Assembly: GCA_016214985.1 (NCBI GenBank)
Contig: JACRMM010000028.1
Span: 124,001 to 188,000 of the forward strand
From: Deltaproteobacteria bacterium
GTDB taxonomy: Bacteria; Desulfobacterota; Deferrisomatia; Deferrisomatales; JACRMM01
Direction: 5' to 3'
Length of the DNA: 64,000 nt
Every line of letters starts with the position of its first letter. The stretch's first letter is position 1. The position numbers were made by a program, and so were the translations under genes. Positions 54,089 to 63,889 of this stretch are shown here, in pieces. A model generated the notes under the pieces. It had not been told where the DNA came from and ran no database searches. It saw only the letters and a list, made by a program, of their open reading frames with translations.

Positions 54089-54311
54089 GCCCCGCGCCGG
54101 AGGACGTGGCCGACAGCCCCCCGACGCTTGACCCGGGAGGCCTCCGCGCGCTAGAAGGGAAGCGGCCGGCGGGTCGGCCTTGGGGGGGAGATATGAGCCG
54201 AAGAATCGTTGCGTTCCAGGATGCCGCCGAGGAGTCGCCTGCCGAGGTCCTTCCGGAGGCGGCCGTCCCTTTCGCGTCGAGGCGGTCGGCCCGATCGGAC
54301 GGGACGGCACC

Positions 54312-55946
54312 ATGAGGGTTCCCCACGACCCGGCCGACACGAGCTCCCGCCCAGCGGAAGAGACCGGGCTCGAGATCCTCCTCCGGCTCCACGAGATGAG
54401 CGACGCCTCCGAGGAGGCGATTGCCGACTACGCCCTGGAGGCGAGCCAGCGGCTCACCGGAAGCGGGCTCGGCTACGTCGCCTTCCTAGACGACGCCGAG
54501 ACGACGCTCACGATGTACGCGTGGTCCGAAGCGGCGTTGGCCCAGTGCCGCATCGCCGACAAGCGGTGGATCTACCCGGTGCAGACGACCGGTCTGTGGG
54601 GGGAGGCCGTGCGGCAGCGCCGGCCCATCGTGACGAACGAGTACGGCGCCTCGAACCCTCTGAAGCGGGGCTACCCGGAGGGGCACGCGCGGATCCGCAA
54701 CCACATGAACATCCCCGTGTTCGACGGCGATCGCATCGTCGCGGTGGCCGGCGTCGGCAATAAGCCCGGCGACTACGACGCCTCCGACGTCCGGCGACTG
54801 ACGCTCCTGATGACGGGCATGTGGCAGATCATCCGGCGCAAGAGGGCCGAAGCGGAGCGCGAGCGCCTCCTGGAGGAGGTGCGGCGCCACGCGGCAGAGC
54901 TCGACGCAACGATCACGTCGATCCCCGACGGGGTGATCATCTGCGGTGCCGAGGGGGAGATCGTCCGGCTCAACGACTCGGGTCGGAGGATCCTGGGGCT
55001 GTCCCCGGAGCAGCTGGCGCTGCCGCTCACCGAGCGCATGCGGCTACTGGAGGCGGAAACTCCCGACGGCCGACCGATCCCGGCCGAGCAGGCTCCTCTC
55101 TTCCGGGCCCTGGCCGGTGAAACCGTCCAGGGAGTCGTGATGGTCGTGCACGCGCGGGACCCCGGGCGCAGGTGGGTCTCGATAAGCGCCGCACCGATCC
55201 GGACTCCCGACGGCACCCAGCGGGGGGCCGTCGCCATACTCAACGACGTGACGGCGCTCCACGAGATGGAGGAGCAGCGCGAAGACATCCTGCGCGCGGT
55301 CTCCCACGACCTGCGTACGCCTCTGGTCAGCGTGGGCGGGTTCGCCCGCCTGCTGCTTCGGCAGCGCGAGGAGGCCGGAGCGCCGGAGCCCGAGCTCGGC
55401 CACCTCCGGCACATCCTGGCCGGCGCCCGGCAGATGAATGCCCTCATCCAGGACTTGGTGGAGTCAGTGCGCATGGAGGCCGGCCAGGTCCGCCTGAACC
55501 CCCAGCCCGTCGCGCTGCGCGAGCTCATCGCCGGGGTCCTCGGGCGCGCGGCCGGCGCCCTGGAGACCGAGCGGATCCAGATCCACCTCGCCCCGGGCAT
55601 CCCCCCGGTGCTCGCCGACGAGTCGAGCCTCGAGCGCGTCCTCCTCAACCTGCTGACCAATGCCTTGAAGTACTCGCCCCCCGGCTCTCCCATCGTGCTC
55701 GCCGCGACGTCGGGGGAGGCGGAGGCGACCGTGTCGGTCTCGGACCAGGGGCCGGGGATCGCGCCGGAGGACCTGCCCCGGCTCTTCGAGCGCTTCTTCC
55801 GGACCAAGCTCGGCCGGCAGGCCGACGGCATCGGTCTGGGCCTCCACATCACCAAGACCTTGGTGGAGTGCCAGGGGGGCCGCCTCTGGGTCGACAGCCG
55901 CCCCGGCGAGGGCACCACGTTCACGCTGACCCTGCCGCTGGCGTGA
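54312..55946 (+). CDS. Cytoplasmic GAF-PAS sensor histidine kinase
   Basis: The 544-residue kinase has a GAF domain (about residues 40-170: YALEASQRLTGSGLGYVAFL, NHMNIPVFDGDRIVAVAGVG), a coiled linker, a PAS domain (DATITSIPDGVIICGAEGEI, RWVSISAAPIRTPDGTQRGA), and the kinase core with H box ILRAVSHDLRTPLVSVGGFA, N box LLNLLTNALKYSPPG, and G boxes SDQGPGIAPEDLPRLFERFF and ADGIGLGLHITKTLVECQGG. No membrane helix is evident. No response-regulator gene is adjacent, so its partner lies elsewhere. An upstream GTG/ATG is possible. Confidence 0.92.
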   Translation: MRVPHDPADTSSRPAEETGLEILLRLHEMSDASEEAIADYALEASQRLTGSGLGYVAFLDDAETTLTMYAWSEAALAQCRIADKRWIYPVQTTGLWGEAVRQRRPIVTNEYGASNPLKRGYPEGHARIRNHMNIPVFDGDRIVAVAGVGNKPGDYDASDVRRLTLLMTGMWQIIRRKRAEAERERLLEEVRRHAAELDATITSIPDGVIICGAEGEIVRLNDSGRRILGLSPEQLALPLTERMRLLEAETPDGRPIPAEQAPLFRALAGETVQGVVMVVHARDPGRRWVSISAAPIRTPDGTQRGAVAILNDVTALHEMEEQREDILRAVSHDLRTPLVSVGGFARLLLRQREEAGAPEPELGHLRHILAGARQMNALIQDLVESVRMEAGQVRLNPQPVALRELIAGVLGRAAGALETERIQIHLAPGIPPVLADESSLERVLLNLLTNALKYSPPGSPIVLAATSGEAEATVSVSDQGPGIAPEDLPRLFERFFRTKLGRQADGIGLGLHITKTLVECQGGRLWVDSRPGEGTTFTLTLPLA

Positions 55947-55967
55947 TCGTGGCGAAAACGCGGTCCG

Positions 55968-57248
55968 CTACGCGGAAGCCAGCGCCTGCTCCAGATCGGC
56001 CACGATGTCGTCGGGGTGCTCGACGCCGACCGACAGCCGCACCATGCTCGGGGTGATCCCCATGCGCCGTTGCTCCTCCGGAGCCACATCGGCGTGCGTC
56101 ATGGTGGACGGGTGCTCGGCGAGGGACTCGGTCCCGCCCAGGCTCACCGCGAGCTTGACGAGCTTCAGGGCGTTCAGGAACCGGTAGGCTTGCTCCTGGC
56201 CTCCGGCGAGGTCGAAGGAGATCATGGCACCGGCCCCGAGGCACTGCCGGCGATAGACGGCGAACTGGGCGTCGTCCGGACCCAGGTGACCCAGGTAGTA
56301 GGTCCGCGCGACCTTGGGGTGGTCTTGGAGGAACTCCCCGACCCGCGCGGCGTTCTTCTTCTGGCAGGTCATCCGCAGCTTCAGCGTCTCGAGACTTCGC
56401 AGCAGCAGCCACCCGGTCCAGGGATCCGCCATGTTTCCGAGGAAGGTGCGCAGGGTGCGCACCGACCGCATGAGGTCGGCCGGGCCCACGCACGCCCCGG
56501 CGATCAGGTCGCTGTGGCCGCCGATGTACTTGGTCGCCGAGTAGACGACCAGGTCGGCGCCGTGCTTCAGCGGATGCTGCCAGAGGGGGCCCAGGAACGT
56601 ATTGTCCACGACCAGGAGCACCCGGCGATCCACGGAGGAGTGAACCCGGGCGAGCTCGGAACAGGCGGAGAGGTCGACGAGCGCGTTGGTGGGGTTGGCG
56701 GGGGTCTCGGCGTAGATCAGAGCCAAGCGCCCGCCGGCGGCGTCCGCCTTCAGGATCGCGTCAATCTCCTCCCGCGAACTGGCCGCGGGGAAGCCCACGG
56801 ACCGGACGCCGAACCGCGGGAGCACGTGGTGGATGAGGTAGTCGGTGCCGCCGTAGAGCGGCTCGCTGTGGAGCACGACGTCGCCGGGGCCCAGGAACTG
56901 AAGGAGCACCGTACTGATGGCCGCCATCCCGCTGTCGAAGACGGCGCACGCCTCGGCGTCGTCCCACACGGTCAGACGATCTTCGAGGATCTCCAGGTCG
57001 GGGTTGTTCAACCGGCTGTAGATCAGCCCCAGCACCTCGGACGGCCCCTGGGTGCGCAGCCCGTAGGCCACCTCGAAGAACGCCTTCCCTTCCTCGGCGC
57101 TCTGGAACACGAAGGTGGACGTCTGGAAGATGGGACACTTGAGGGCACCCTCCGACCACTCGGGCCGGTACCCGTAGCTCATCATCCGGCTCTCGGGGTG
57201 CAGCACCCGCCGCGCCGTCTCCACCTCCCGCTTTCGGCGCCTCCTCAT
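55968..57248 (-). CDS. Cys/Met-metabolism PLP lyase (cystathionine gamma-synthase/methionine gamma-lyase family)
   Basis: ATG 57248 follows GGGAGG. The 426-residue enzyme has SEGALKCPIFQTSTFVFQSA, YSRLNNPDLEILEDRLTVWD, LHSEPLYGGTDYLIHHVLPR and ETPANPTNALVDLSACSELA, then LLVVDNTFLGPLWQHPLKHG and the PLP-Lys site SATKYIGGHSDLIAGACVGP with SLGGTESLAEHPSTMTHADV. The fold could act as gamma-synthase or as methionine gamma-lyase; the RMTCQKKNAARVGEFL insert does not decide. It is convergent to the kinase gene and divergent from none. Confidence 0.9.
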   Translation of the reverse strand: MRRRRKREVETARRVLHPESRMMSYGYRPEWSEGALKCPIFQTSTFVFQSAEEGKAFFEVAYGLRTQGPSEVLGLIYSRLNNPDLEILEDRLTVWDDAEACAVFDSGMAAISTVLLQFLGPGDVVLHSEPLYGGTDYLIHHVLPRFGVRSVGFPAASSREEIDAILKADAAGGRLALIYAETPANPTNALVDLSACSELARVHSSVDRRVLLVVDNTFLGPLWQHPLKHGADLVVYSATKYIGGHSDLIAGACVGPADLMRSVRTLRTFLGNMADPWTGWLLLRSLETLKLRMTCQKKNAARVGEFLQDHPKVARTYYLGHLGPDDAQFAVYRRQCLGAGAMISFDLAGGQEQAYRFLNALKLVKLAVSLGGTESLAEHPSTMTHADVAPEEQRRMGITPSMVRLSVGVEHPDDIVADLEQALASA

Positions 57249-57425
57249 CGCACACCTCCCGGCCTTGGCGGGGCGCGGCTTCGCTGTCCCTGCCAACCAC
57301 GCCCCTGAGCGGATGGGAACAAGGGCGCCCGTCCGCGCCCCTCCCCGACTCTAACGCGCCACCGCGGCGGGTCAACTGGGAGACCGGGTGTCGTCCAACA
57401 AGGTGACTCGGGGAGGGATCCGCCG

Positions 57426-58703
57426 CTACGGCTGCCGGGCGAGCGTCTCTTTGAGGCAGAGGGAGGAGAGGAGCGCCACCGCGGCGCAGACGAAGAGCGA
57501 GAGGAAGGCGCTTCGGTACCCCTCGATCGTGAAGGCCCCGCCCACCTTGCCGTGGACCTCCAGGATGCGGCCCAGGATCGGCTGGAAGACGGCCCCGCCC
57601 GCGAAGGGAAAGAGGTTGACGAGGCCGGTCGAGGTCCCGGCCATCTGGACCGGGAAGAGCTCCTTGGCCGTCGTGAATCCGACCACGACGATCGAGCTCG
57701 TGAACGCCCCGAGCCCCAGGCACACGAGGTACAGAGCCGGGAGGGACAGACGGTCCGTGGAAAAGGCCAGGAGGGCGGTGAGGCCGAGGGAGACCAGGCT
57801 GGCCAGCACGATCACCGGTTTGCGCGCCCGAAACACCCGGTTCGAGAGGTGGCCCAACAGGGGGCTGCCCACGATCATCCCGACCGCGAGCATGGACAGG
57901 ACCTGACCCGCCTGGGCTTTCGTGAGACCGTAGACGTGCATCAGATAGGGGCCTCCCCAGAGCCCCCCGAAGGAGAAGAAGACCGCGCAATCAAAGAAGA
58001 ACCAAACCGCCAGGGGCCAGAACGGGGCAGAGGAGAGCACGCGCCTCGTCCCCTCAAGGAGGCCGATCGGCGGCGGCCGGACCCCGGGCACCTCGCTCGG
58101 AGACGGCCACCCGAGGTCCGACGGCCGGTCCCGAACGACCACCCAGACGAGCACCGCCAGCACCAGGGTAAAGAGCCCGACCATGACGAAGGACGCGCGC
58201 CACCCGAGCCAGGAGCTCAGGAGAGCCAGGGGCGTCGCAGCGATAAGGGAACCCACCCCGCCCATGGCCATGAGGATCCCGGTCATGGTCGCGAACTCCC
58301 GCAGCCGGAACCACTCCGCCAGGATCTTCATGGTCGGAACGAAGAGCATGGACACGCCGAGCCCGACCAGGACCCGGCCCGCGACCGCCACGGGGAGCGA
58401 CGGTGCGACCCCGAGCAGGAGGGATCCGACGAAGGCCACGCTGAAGAAGAGCGTGATCGTCCGGCGGGGTCCCCAGGAGTCGGAGAGGAGCCCCGCGGGC
58501 AGCTGCATGACGGCGTACGGGTAGAAGTAAGCGGACCCGAGCACGCCGAGCAGGGTTCCCCCGGCCCGCAGGTCGCGCATCATGTCCACCGCCACCACGG
58601 CCGGGCAGAGCCGGTGGAAGTACACGAGCACGTACCCGAGCGCGAGGATCCAGAAGATCAGCCACCGGTACCGGAGCGGCTTTTCGAGGGACGACTCTTC
58701 CAT
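57426..58703 (-). CDS. MFS transporter
   Basis: The 425-residue protein has twelve predicted membrane helices, with LIFWILALGYVLVYFHRLCP, the MFS loop motif GLLSDSWGPRRTITLFF, VAVAGRVLVGLGVSMLFVPT and a second half with GMIVGSPLLGHLSNRVFRAR. The FHRLCPAVVAVDMMRDL segment is found in MFS carriers of organic acids or nitrate-type groups, but the substrate is not clear. It is 177 bp upstream of the PLP-lyase gene on the same strand. Confidence 0.92.
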   Translation of the reverse strand: MEESSLEKPLRYRWLIFWILALGYVLVYFHRLCPAVVAVDMMRDLRAGGTLLGVLGSAYFYPYAVMQLPAGLLSDSWGPRRTITLFFSVAFVGSLLLGVAPSLPVAVAGRVLVGLGVSMLFVPTMKILAEWFRLREFATMTGILMAMGGVGSLIAATPLALLSSWLGWRASFVMVGLFTLVLAVLVWVVVRDRPSDLGWPSPSEVPGVRPPPIGLLEGTRRVLSSAPFWPLAVWFFFDCAVFFSFGGLWGGPYLMHVYGLTKAQAGQVLSMLAVGMIVGSPLLGHLSNRVFRARKPVIVLASLVSLGLTALLAFSTDRLSLPALYLVCLGLGAFTSSIVVVGFTTAKELFPVQMAGTSTGLVNLFPFAGGAVFQPILGRILEVHGKVGGAFTIEGYRSAFLSLFVCAAVALLSSLCLKETLARQP

Positions 58704-58770
58704 GGTGCCCTCGCGGGACAGTCAGGCTAACGTCGGCAGAGGTTCGGTCCGGGACGACCGGGCGCGAGGT

Positions 58771-59193
58771 TTAGGCAAGGGTCAGCAGCACCGCGTCCTT
58801 CGGCACGCTGTCGCCCTTCTGGAAGCAGACCTCGGCCACGACCCCGTCGGCGGGGGCCTCGAGACCATTCTCCATTTTCATGGCCTCCAAGAGCACGACA
58901 ACGTCGCCGACCTTCACGGCGTCGCCGACCTTCACGAGGTAGTCGACGACCATGCCCGGCATGGGCGCGAGGAGCGCCCCCTTGGCGGCCTGCGGCGCCT
59001 TGGGCGCCGCAGGCTGAGGCGCCGGGGCCGGGGCCGCCGCGGGGGCGAGGGCCGGCGGAGTCGGGGCGGCCGGAGCCGGCAGCGGTGCTCCCCCCACGGC
59101 CTCCACCACGACCTCGAAGCACTCCCCGTTCACGCAGACCTTGTAGGTTCGAGCTCCGGGACCCATCACCGGCACTTCCTTCGTCGTCTTCAC
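58771..59193 (-). CDS. Biotin carboxyl-carrier protein
   Basis: The GTG at 59193 follows GGAGGG. After a short beta part (TYKVCVNGECFEVVVEAVGG) and an Ala/Pro-rich linker, the C-terminal biotinyl domain reads GALLAPMPGMVVDYLVKVGD, AVKVGDVVVLLEAMKMENGL and PADGVVAEVCFQKGDSVPKD. The Lys of EAMKM is the biotinylation site. Such stand-alone carriers join acyl-CoA or pyruvate/oxaloacetate carboxylase complexes; their enzymatic subunits are not in this window. Confidence 0.95.
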   Translation of the reverse strand: MKTTKEVPVMGPGARTYKVCVNGECFEVVVEAVGGAPLPAPAAPTPPALAPAAAPAPAPQPAAPKAPQAAKGALLAPMPGMVVDYLVKVGDAVKVGDVVVLLEAMKMENGLEAPADGVVAEVCFQKGDSVPKDAVLLTLA

Positions 59194-59479
59194 GTGCCCT
59201 CCCTCCGGCGCCTCTCGCGCGTCAGGTCTGGTTTCGGTCGCTTCGGTCTCGGGCCCCGCCGGCCCGGTAGGCCCTGTCGGGCAACTTGCCTTGTGGCGGT
59301 CGGGAGCCCCGCCGCGGCGCGGGACGATCCCGGTCCATGGGGGCAATCGCCGGAGCGCGACGAGAGGGGACCTGGGGGACCGTTCCCTCCTCGTGCACCG
59401 CGTCGAACCCGCGTCCCGCCCTGCTCTGGGGCGCCCGCCCGCCGTTCCATCCTCCGGCGTAACGGCAGGCCGAGGGCGC

Positions 59480-59659
59480 TCAGTGAGGTAACGCGCGCCG
59501 GCTTCGCAGAATCCGGCGGACCACCGCGGCCACGACCGCGGCCTCCTCCTCGGAGGCGCGGCGCCCCTGCGCCTCTTCCCCGTGCAGGAGCACGGCGGCC
59601 AGGATCGCGATCCTCTTGCGGACCTCCGATTGACGCGGGCGCGAGGTCTTCGTTGCCAT
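59480..59659 (-). CDS. Small hypothetical protein, 59 aa
   Basis: From ATG 59659: MATKTSRPRQSEVRKRIAIL, AAVLLHGEEAQGRRASEEEA and AVVAAVVRRILRSRR. The basic N-terminus and amphipathic helices give no known family. It lies between the biotin carrier and NAD-GDH on the same strand and resembles small accessory subunits of decarboxylase complexes (OadG-like), but this is only positional inference. Confidence 0.4.
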   Translation of the reverse strand: MATKTSRPRQSEVRKRIAILAAVLLHGEEAQGRRASEEEAAVVAAVVRRILRSRRALPH

Positions 59660-59874
59660 CGGTGCTCCCCTCAAGCGCGTGCCGCGCCTCCCGGGTCAAG
59701 GCGAGTGGGCGCCAGGAAAGCAACCTCTATGCCGCGACCCCACGGCCGAGCGATCGCCCTCTTTCGGCGCCCTTCTTCGGCTCCGCAGGGGGCAAAGCCC
59801 CGGCGAAGGTCCACCGCCGGAGGGTCAGGAGTTGCCGCTCCCACGCCCGAGAGCGGCTGCGGGACTCGGTCCAC

Positions 59875-62859
59875 CTATCGAGCCCCGTACCGGCCCCGGG
59901 CGAACGCCGTGACCGAGCTCGCGAGGTCGGGCTCCCCGCCGCCCCGGTAGACCAGGGCTCCTCCGAGCTCGGCCGCGAGGACGGCACAGCGGATCTTCCG
60001 GGGCAGGCGGCCCGCGCGACGACGGAGCCGCGGCTCCCGGCCGACCAGGGCGGGAAGGTGGGCGAGCAGGACCCGCCGGAAGACGGGCTTCTCCACAAGA
60101 TCGGGCCGGGCCAGGAAGAGGTCGAAGAGCTGACCGTAGTGAGCGTTGATCTCCGTGCTCACGGCCATCGAGATCTCCGAGCAGCGCTGTGCCCCACCGC
60201 TCTGCCGGCGCCTCGCCAGGAGCAGCCGCGCCTCGTCCTCGGCCCGTCGCTCGAGGATTCGGAGCACGTCCTCCACGTAGGCGTCCTTCACCGCCAGGAA
60301 CTCCTCGTCGCTCATCAGCAGGTTTGCGAGGATCTCGTAGGAGGAGCTGATCACGCCGCACTTGTTCGCGGAGGCGTCGCGCATGAGCAGCACGCCGCGG
60401 CGCTCGAGCTCCGCGCGGGCGTTGGGCGTCAGGTAGGAGTTGGCTCCCTCCACCACGGCGCGGTACCGGGGGCTGCCGTCGTCGCCCAGCAGGCGGCTCC
60501 AGTTGTCGTCGTCGATGGTCTCGGGGCGCCCGCCGGCGGGAAGGAAGAGATCGCCCCCGACCGAAAAGACCAGGCCGTCGAACTCCCGGTGGAACTCGTC
60601 GGCCGTGATCCACTGCTCTTCGACCCCGGCGTCGGTCCGGAGCACCTTGCGGTAGAGCTCGCGCAGCCCCTCCTGACGCGGGGCCCGGGCGTCCAGGAGG
60701 AACCCTCCCGGGTGGATCCGATCGACCGCGAAGCGGTCGATGTTGTGCCGAAGCACGAGGCGAGTGAGCTCGTCGCGGTCGATCCCGGCCGGATCGAAGA
60801 GGGCTCCCGATCCGGCGATGACCGCCCGGAACCTCACGCGGGGGCACCGCGCCAGCAGGAGCCGCAGGGCGTTGCCGGCCACGTCCCCGTTGGGACCCCC
60901 GGTGAGCACCACGGTGAAGGGGTCCTTTCGGATGTCGATCCCCAGCTCGGCGAGCGTGATCTCGGCAAAGGTGACGACGCCCAGGGAGGTGACCCCGTAC
61001 TCCTTGTGGTTGATCCCCACCTTCTTGCTGGAGATGATCCCCTTCCCCAGAAGGTACCCGCGCTTCTCCGCCTGCCGGGCCATGAGCTCGATCATGGCGT
61101 CGTGCATGTTCTCGTCGGGGCCGAGCTCGATGGGCTCGTCCTCACCGTAGTAGTCCACGACCCGCGGATGGACGGCGCAGCCATCGCGCGTGACGAAGAG
61201 GTCGAGGAAGGCGTTCAAGAACCCGTACTGCAGCTTGTAGAGGCGCTGAGTCACGAGCTCGGGGTCGGAGAGGTCCGAGGCACCGAGCGCCACCACCATC
61301 TTGGACCCACCCTCGTAGATGTCCTTGTTCTTGAGGTGCTGGGTATGGGCGAGGACGTACACCTCCCGCAGCAGCGTCGAGGTGTTGCTGTGAAAATCGT
61401 CGTCGGTGCGGCAGAGGACCGTGCGCCAGCCGCCCCGGGCGATATCGGAGAACCCCACGTGATAGCCGGCGCCGTGCCGGCCGAAGAAGAAGGTGACCCG
61501 AAACGGGCGGCGCTGTGGCAGGTCCGCGACGAATTCGTCCCCCAGCTCCTGCAGATACGCCGGGTCCAGCCGGAACCCGAGAGCGTGCTTCTCGGGCACG
61601 TAGAAGTTGGTCTTGAGGGTGTGGCGCACCAGGAGCAGCGCCGTGCGAAACACGGTGCGGCGCAGCTCGTCCAGGTGACGGTGACCCGTGTTGTAGCCGT
61701 CGACCGCCGCCTGGGCGTCCGCCAGCGCGCGGTCGTAGGCCGGCCCCCGGTCGGAGAGGTCCGGGTCGAACCGCAGTCGAAAGAGCCTCACGAAGACGAG
61801 CGCCATCTCCGGATCCTGGTCGAAGGCTCGCCGCACCGCTCCGAGGCCGAACCGGTCCGGCCGGTTGTGCGCGAGGTTCGTGTGACAGAACGCGATCAGG
61901 GCGTTGGTGAGGGACGCCTCCTCGCCGGTCATCACGCCGCGCGTCACGAGGTGGGTGTACGTGTGCGCGGCGGTGGACAGGATCTGGGTGTTGTAGAGCT
62001 CGACCTTGAGCCGCTCGTAGAGCGTCGAGCCCTTGGAGACGGGCTCGCCGTTGCGCGTGATGACGTAGAACGTGCCGAGGAAATACGGGTGCACGCCGGT
62101 GGTAATGGTGAGGCAGTAGCTTCGCCGCACGCCGATGCCCAGGCGGTGGAACACCTCCAGGGCCTGCGCGAGGAAGCCGTGGGACGAAGGGTTCCCCACG
62201 GCGAAGAGGATCCGCGTCTCCTGGTGGTGCGCGACGTCCTCGGTCGCCTCGGCGTCCAGGTAGAGACCGTCGTGGGCACGGCCCTGCTGGTAGAGCCACA
62301 GGCACCGGGCCACGCGCTCGGGCGGCGACACCCTCACGTAGGCTTCGTTGTTGCGCCAGAGGAGCCCGAGGCCGCGGTCGAGCTCACTCATGTCGTAGTC
62401 CGGGTAGAGGCGCCGGAGCGCCCGCGCCACGCTCCGCCGGACCCCGGGAGGGACCACCGCCGCGCCGGCCGCGGCCACGGCCTCCCGGGGCAGGAGGCCG
62501 AACTCGAACCGGTGGATCTCGAGCTCCCACTCGGCTCCGGGCACGGGCGCGTAGGAGTGGGTGATCTCCGCGTAGGAGACGGGCCGCTCCCCCAGGCCCC
62601 GCAGCGACTCGTACACCGACCCGGGTCGGTTGGGGCACGCCAGGATGAGCTTCTCCTCCCGGTCGGAGAGGACGAGCCGCCGGCTCCCGGCCAGGAGGTG
62701 CAGGCCCGCGGCCAGGTTCACCAGGGCCTCGGTCTCTTCGGCCATGGTGATGAAGAAGTAGGGGTGCAGGTGGGTCTGCAGCCACTCCAGGTTCTCGGCC
62801 GCACGGCCGCAGTGCTTTCGGAGCGCGGCCCGGAGGTCGGGGCGGGTTCGCTTCGCCAT
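59875..62859 (-). CDS. NAD-dependent glutamate dehydrogenase, 115-kDa class
   Basis: The 994-residue enzyme converts glutamate to 2-oxoglutarate with NAD. The N-terminal half (ENLEWLQTHLHPYFFITMAE, CLTITTGVHPYFLGTFYVIT) is regulatory. The catalytic part has HTLKTNFYVPEKHALGFRLD, DIARGGWRTVLCRTDDDFHS, NKDIYEGGSKMVVALGASDL, NHKEYGVTSLGVVTFAEITL and the nucleotide-binding VLTGGPNGDVAGNALRLLLA. The ATG at 62859 is followed by a basic start. It is transcribed away from the TtcA-like gene. Confidence 0.93.
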   Translation of the reverse strand: MAKRTRPDLRAALRKHCGRAAENLEWLQTHLHPYFFITMAEETEALVNLAAGLHLLAGSRRLVLSDREEKLILACPNRPGSVYESLRGLGERPVSYAEITHSYAPVPGAEWELEIHRFEFGLLPREAVAAAGAAVVPPGVRRSVARALRRLYPDYDMSELDRGLGLLWRNNEAYVRVSPPERVARCLWLYQQGRAHDGLYLDAEATEDVAHHQETRILFAVGNPSSHGFLAQALEVFHRLGIGVRRSYCLTITTGVHPYFLGTFYVITRNGEPVSKGSTLYERLKVELYNTQILSTAAHTYTHLVTRGVMTGEEASLTNALIAFCHTNLAHNRPDRFGLGAVRRAFDQDPEMALVFVRLFRLRFDPDLSDRGPAYDRALADAQAAVDGYNTGHRHLDELRRTVFRTALLLVRHTLKTNFYVPEKHALGFRLDPAYLQELGDEFVADLPQRRPFRVTFFFGRHGAGYHVGFSDIARGGWRTVLCRTDDDFHSNTSTLLREVYVLAHTQHLKNKDIYEGGSKMVVALGASDLSDPELVTQRLYKLQYGFLNAFLDLFVTRDGCAVHPRVVDYYGEDEPIELGPDENMHDAMIELMARQAEKRGYLLGKGIISSKKVGINHKEYGVTSLGVVTFAEITLAELGIDIRKDPFTVVLTGGPNGDVAGNALRLLLARCPRVRFRAVIAGSGALFDPAGIDRDELTRLVLRHNIDRFAVDRIHPGGFLLDARAPRQEGLRELYRKVLRTDAGVEEQWITADEFHREFDGLVFSVGGDLFLPAGGRPETIDDDNWSRLLGDDGSPRYRAVVEGANSYLTPNARAELERRGVLLMRDASANKCGVISSSYEILANLLMSDEEFLAVKDAYVEDVLRILERRAEDEARLLLARRRQSGGAQRCSEISMAVSTEINAHYGQLFDLFLARPDLVEKPVFRRVLLAHLPALVGREPRLRRRAGRLPRKIRCAVLAAELGGALVYRGGGEPDLASSVTAFARGRYGAR

Positions 62860-63049
62860 GGGTCACCTCGGCTGGGGTGAGCTTGCTTGGAAGGGTGATG
62901 GGGCGGATTCTACCCTGGGCCTGATGCGTCGTCGACGGATTCACCCCATTCTGCCACACTGCGTCGGTCGGGCGACCCCTGGCCGGTCTCCCTTCACGGA
63001 CGACCGGGGCCTCGTCGCGTGCAGCCCCCTGAGACGGAGGAAGTGTCCC

Positions 63050-63889
63050 GTGTTGACCCGCGTCCAGCGTCTGGAGAAGAAGATCGTGCGCCGAGTCGGG
63101 AGGGCGATCGGCGACTTCCAGATGATCGAGGAGGGTGACCGAGTGCTCGTGGCCCTGTCCGGCGGCAAGGACTCCTGGGCGCTGCTCCACGCGCTCCACG
63201 TGCTCCAGCGGCGCTCGCCGGTGCGCTTCGACCTCGCCGCGGTCACCGTGCATCCCGGGTACGCCGACTTCGACCCGGCTCCGATCGCGGCCCACTGCCG
63301 GGTGCTGGGGTACCGGCACACGGTGGAGACGTCCCAGATGTTCGAGATCATCGAGGCGAAGCGCGACCCCGGGTCGAGCTACTGCGCGATCTGCTCACGG
63401 CTCCGACGGGGGATCCTCTACGGCATCGCGGACCGGGAGGGATACACGAAGGTCGCCCTGGGCCACCACGCCGACGACCTGATCGAGACCCTTCTCCTGG
63501 CCGCGTTCTTCACCGGCGAGATCAAGAGCATGCCGCCGCTGCTCAAGGCCGAGGACGGCCGAAACGTCGTCATCCGGCCGCTGTGTTACTGCTTCGAGGA
63601 GGACCTCGCGGCGTTCGCGGAGGTCATGGAGTTTCCGCTGGCCTCGTGCGGCTGCCCCGTGGCCGGCTGCACGCAGACCCAACGGCACCGCGTGAAGGCG
63701 CTCCTGCGGGGGCTCGAACAGGAGCACCCCGGGGTCAAGGCGAACCTCCTCTCGAGCCTCGGCCGCGTGCGGCTCGAGTACCTGATGGTGCGCGGCGCCC
63801 CGAAAACCTCCGCCGGAGGCGAACCGGCCGGCGGCCCGGCCGCGGGACGAGGGCCGGGCCCCAGGGGACGGAGAGGAGCAGGACGATGA
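63050..63889 (+). CDS. TtcA/TilS-like PP-loop tRNA thiolation ATPase
   Basis: The GTG at 63050 follows GGAGGAA. The 279-residue protein has the PP-loop RVLVALSGGKDSWALLHAL, the CxxC site SSYCAICSRLRRGILYGIAD and KVALGHHADDLIETLLLAAF, ending with CGCPVAGCTQTQRHRVKALL. The paired Cys groups coordinate an Fe-S cluster in TtcA, which makes 2-thiocytidine in tRNA. Its stop overlaps the ATG of the cysteine desulfurase gene, which could supply the sulfur. The C-terminal 30 residues are disordered. Confidence 0.9.
   Translation: MLTRVQRLEKKIVRRVGRAIGDFQMIEEGDRVLVALSGGKDSWALLHALHVLQRRSPVRFDLAAVTVHPGYADFDPAPIAAHCRVLGYRHTVETSQMFEIIEAKRDPGSSYCAICSRLRRGILYGIADREGYTKVALGHHADDLIETLLLAAFFTGEIKSMPPLLKAEDGRNVVIRPLCYCFEEDLAAFAEVMEFPLASCGCPVAGCTQTQRHRVKALLRGLEQEHPGVKANLLSSLGRVRLEYLMVRGAPKTSAGGEPAGGPAAGRGPGPRGRRGAGR

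Noticed and set aside
58582..62880. 1432-codon plus-strand frame opposite NAD-GDH and the biotin carrier
   Set aside because: Shadow frame; the minus-strand genes carry the conserved motifs.
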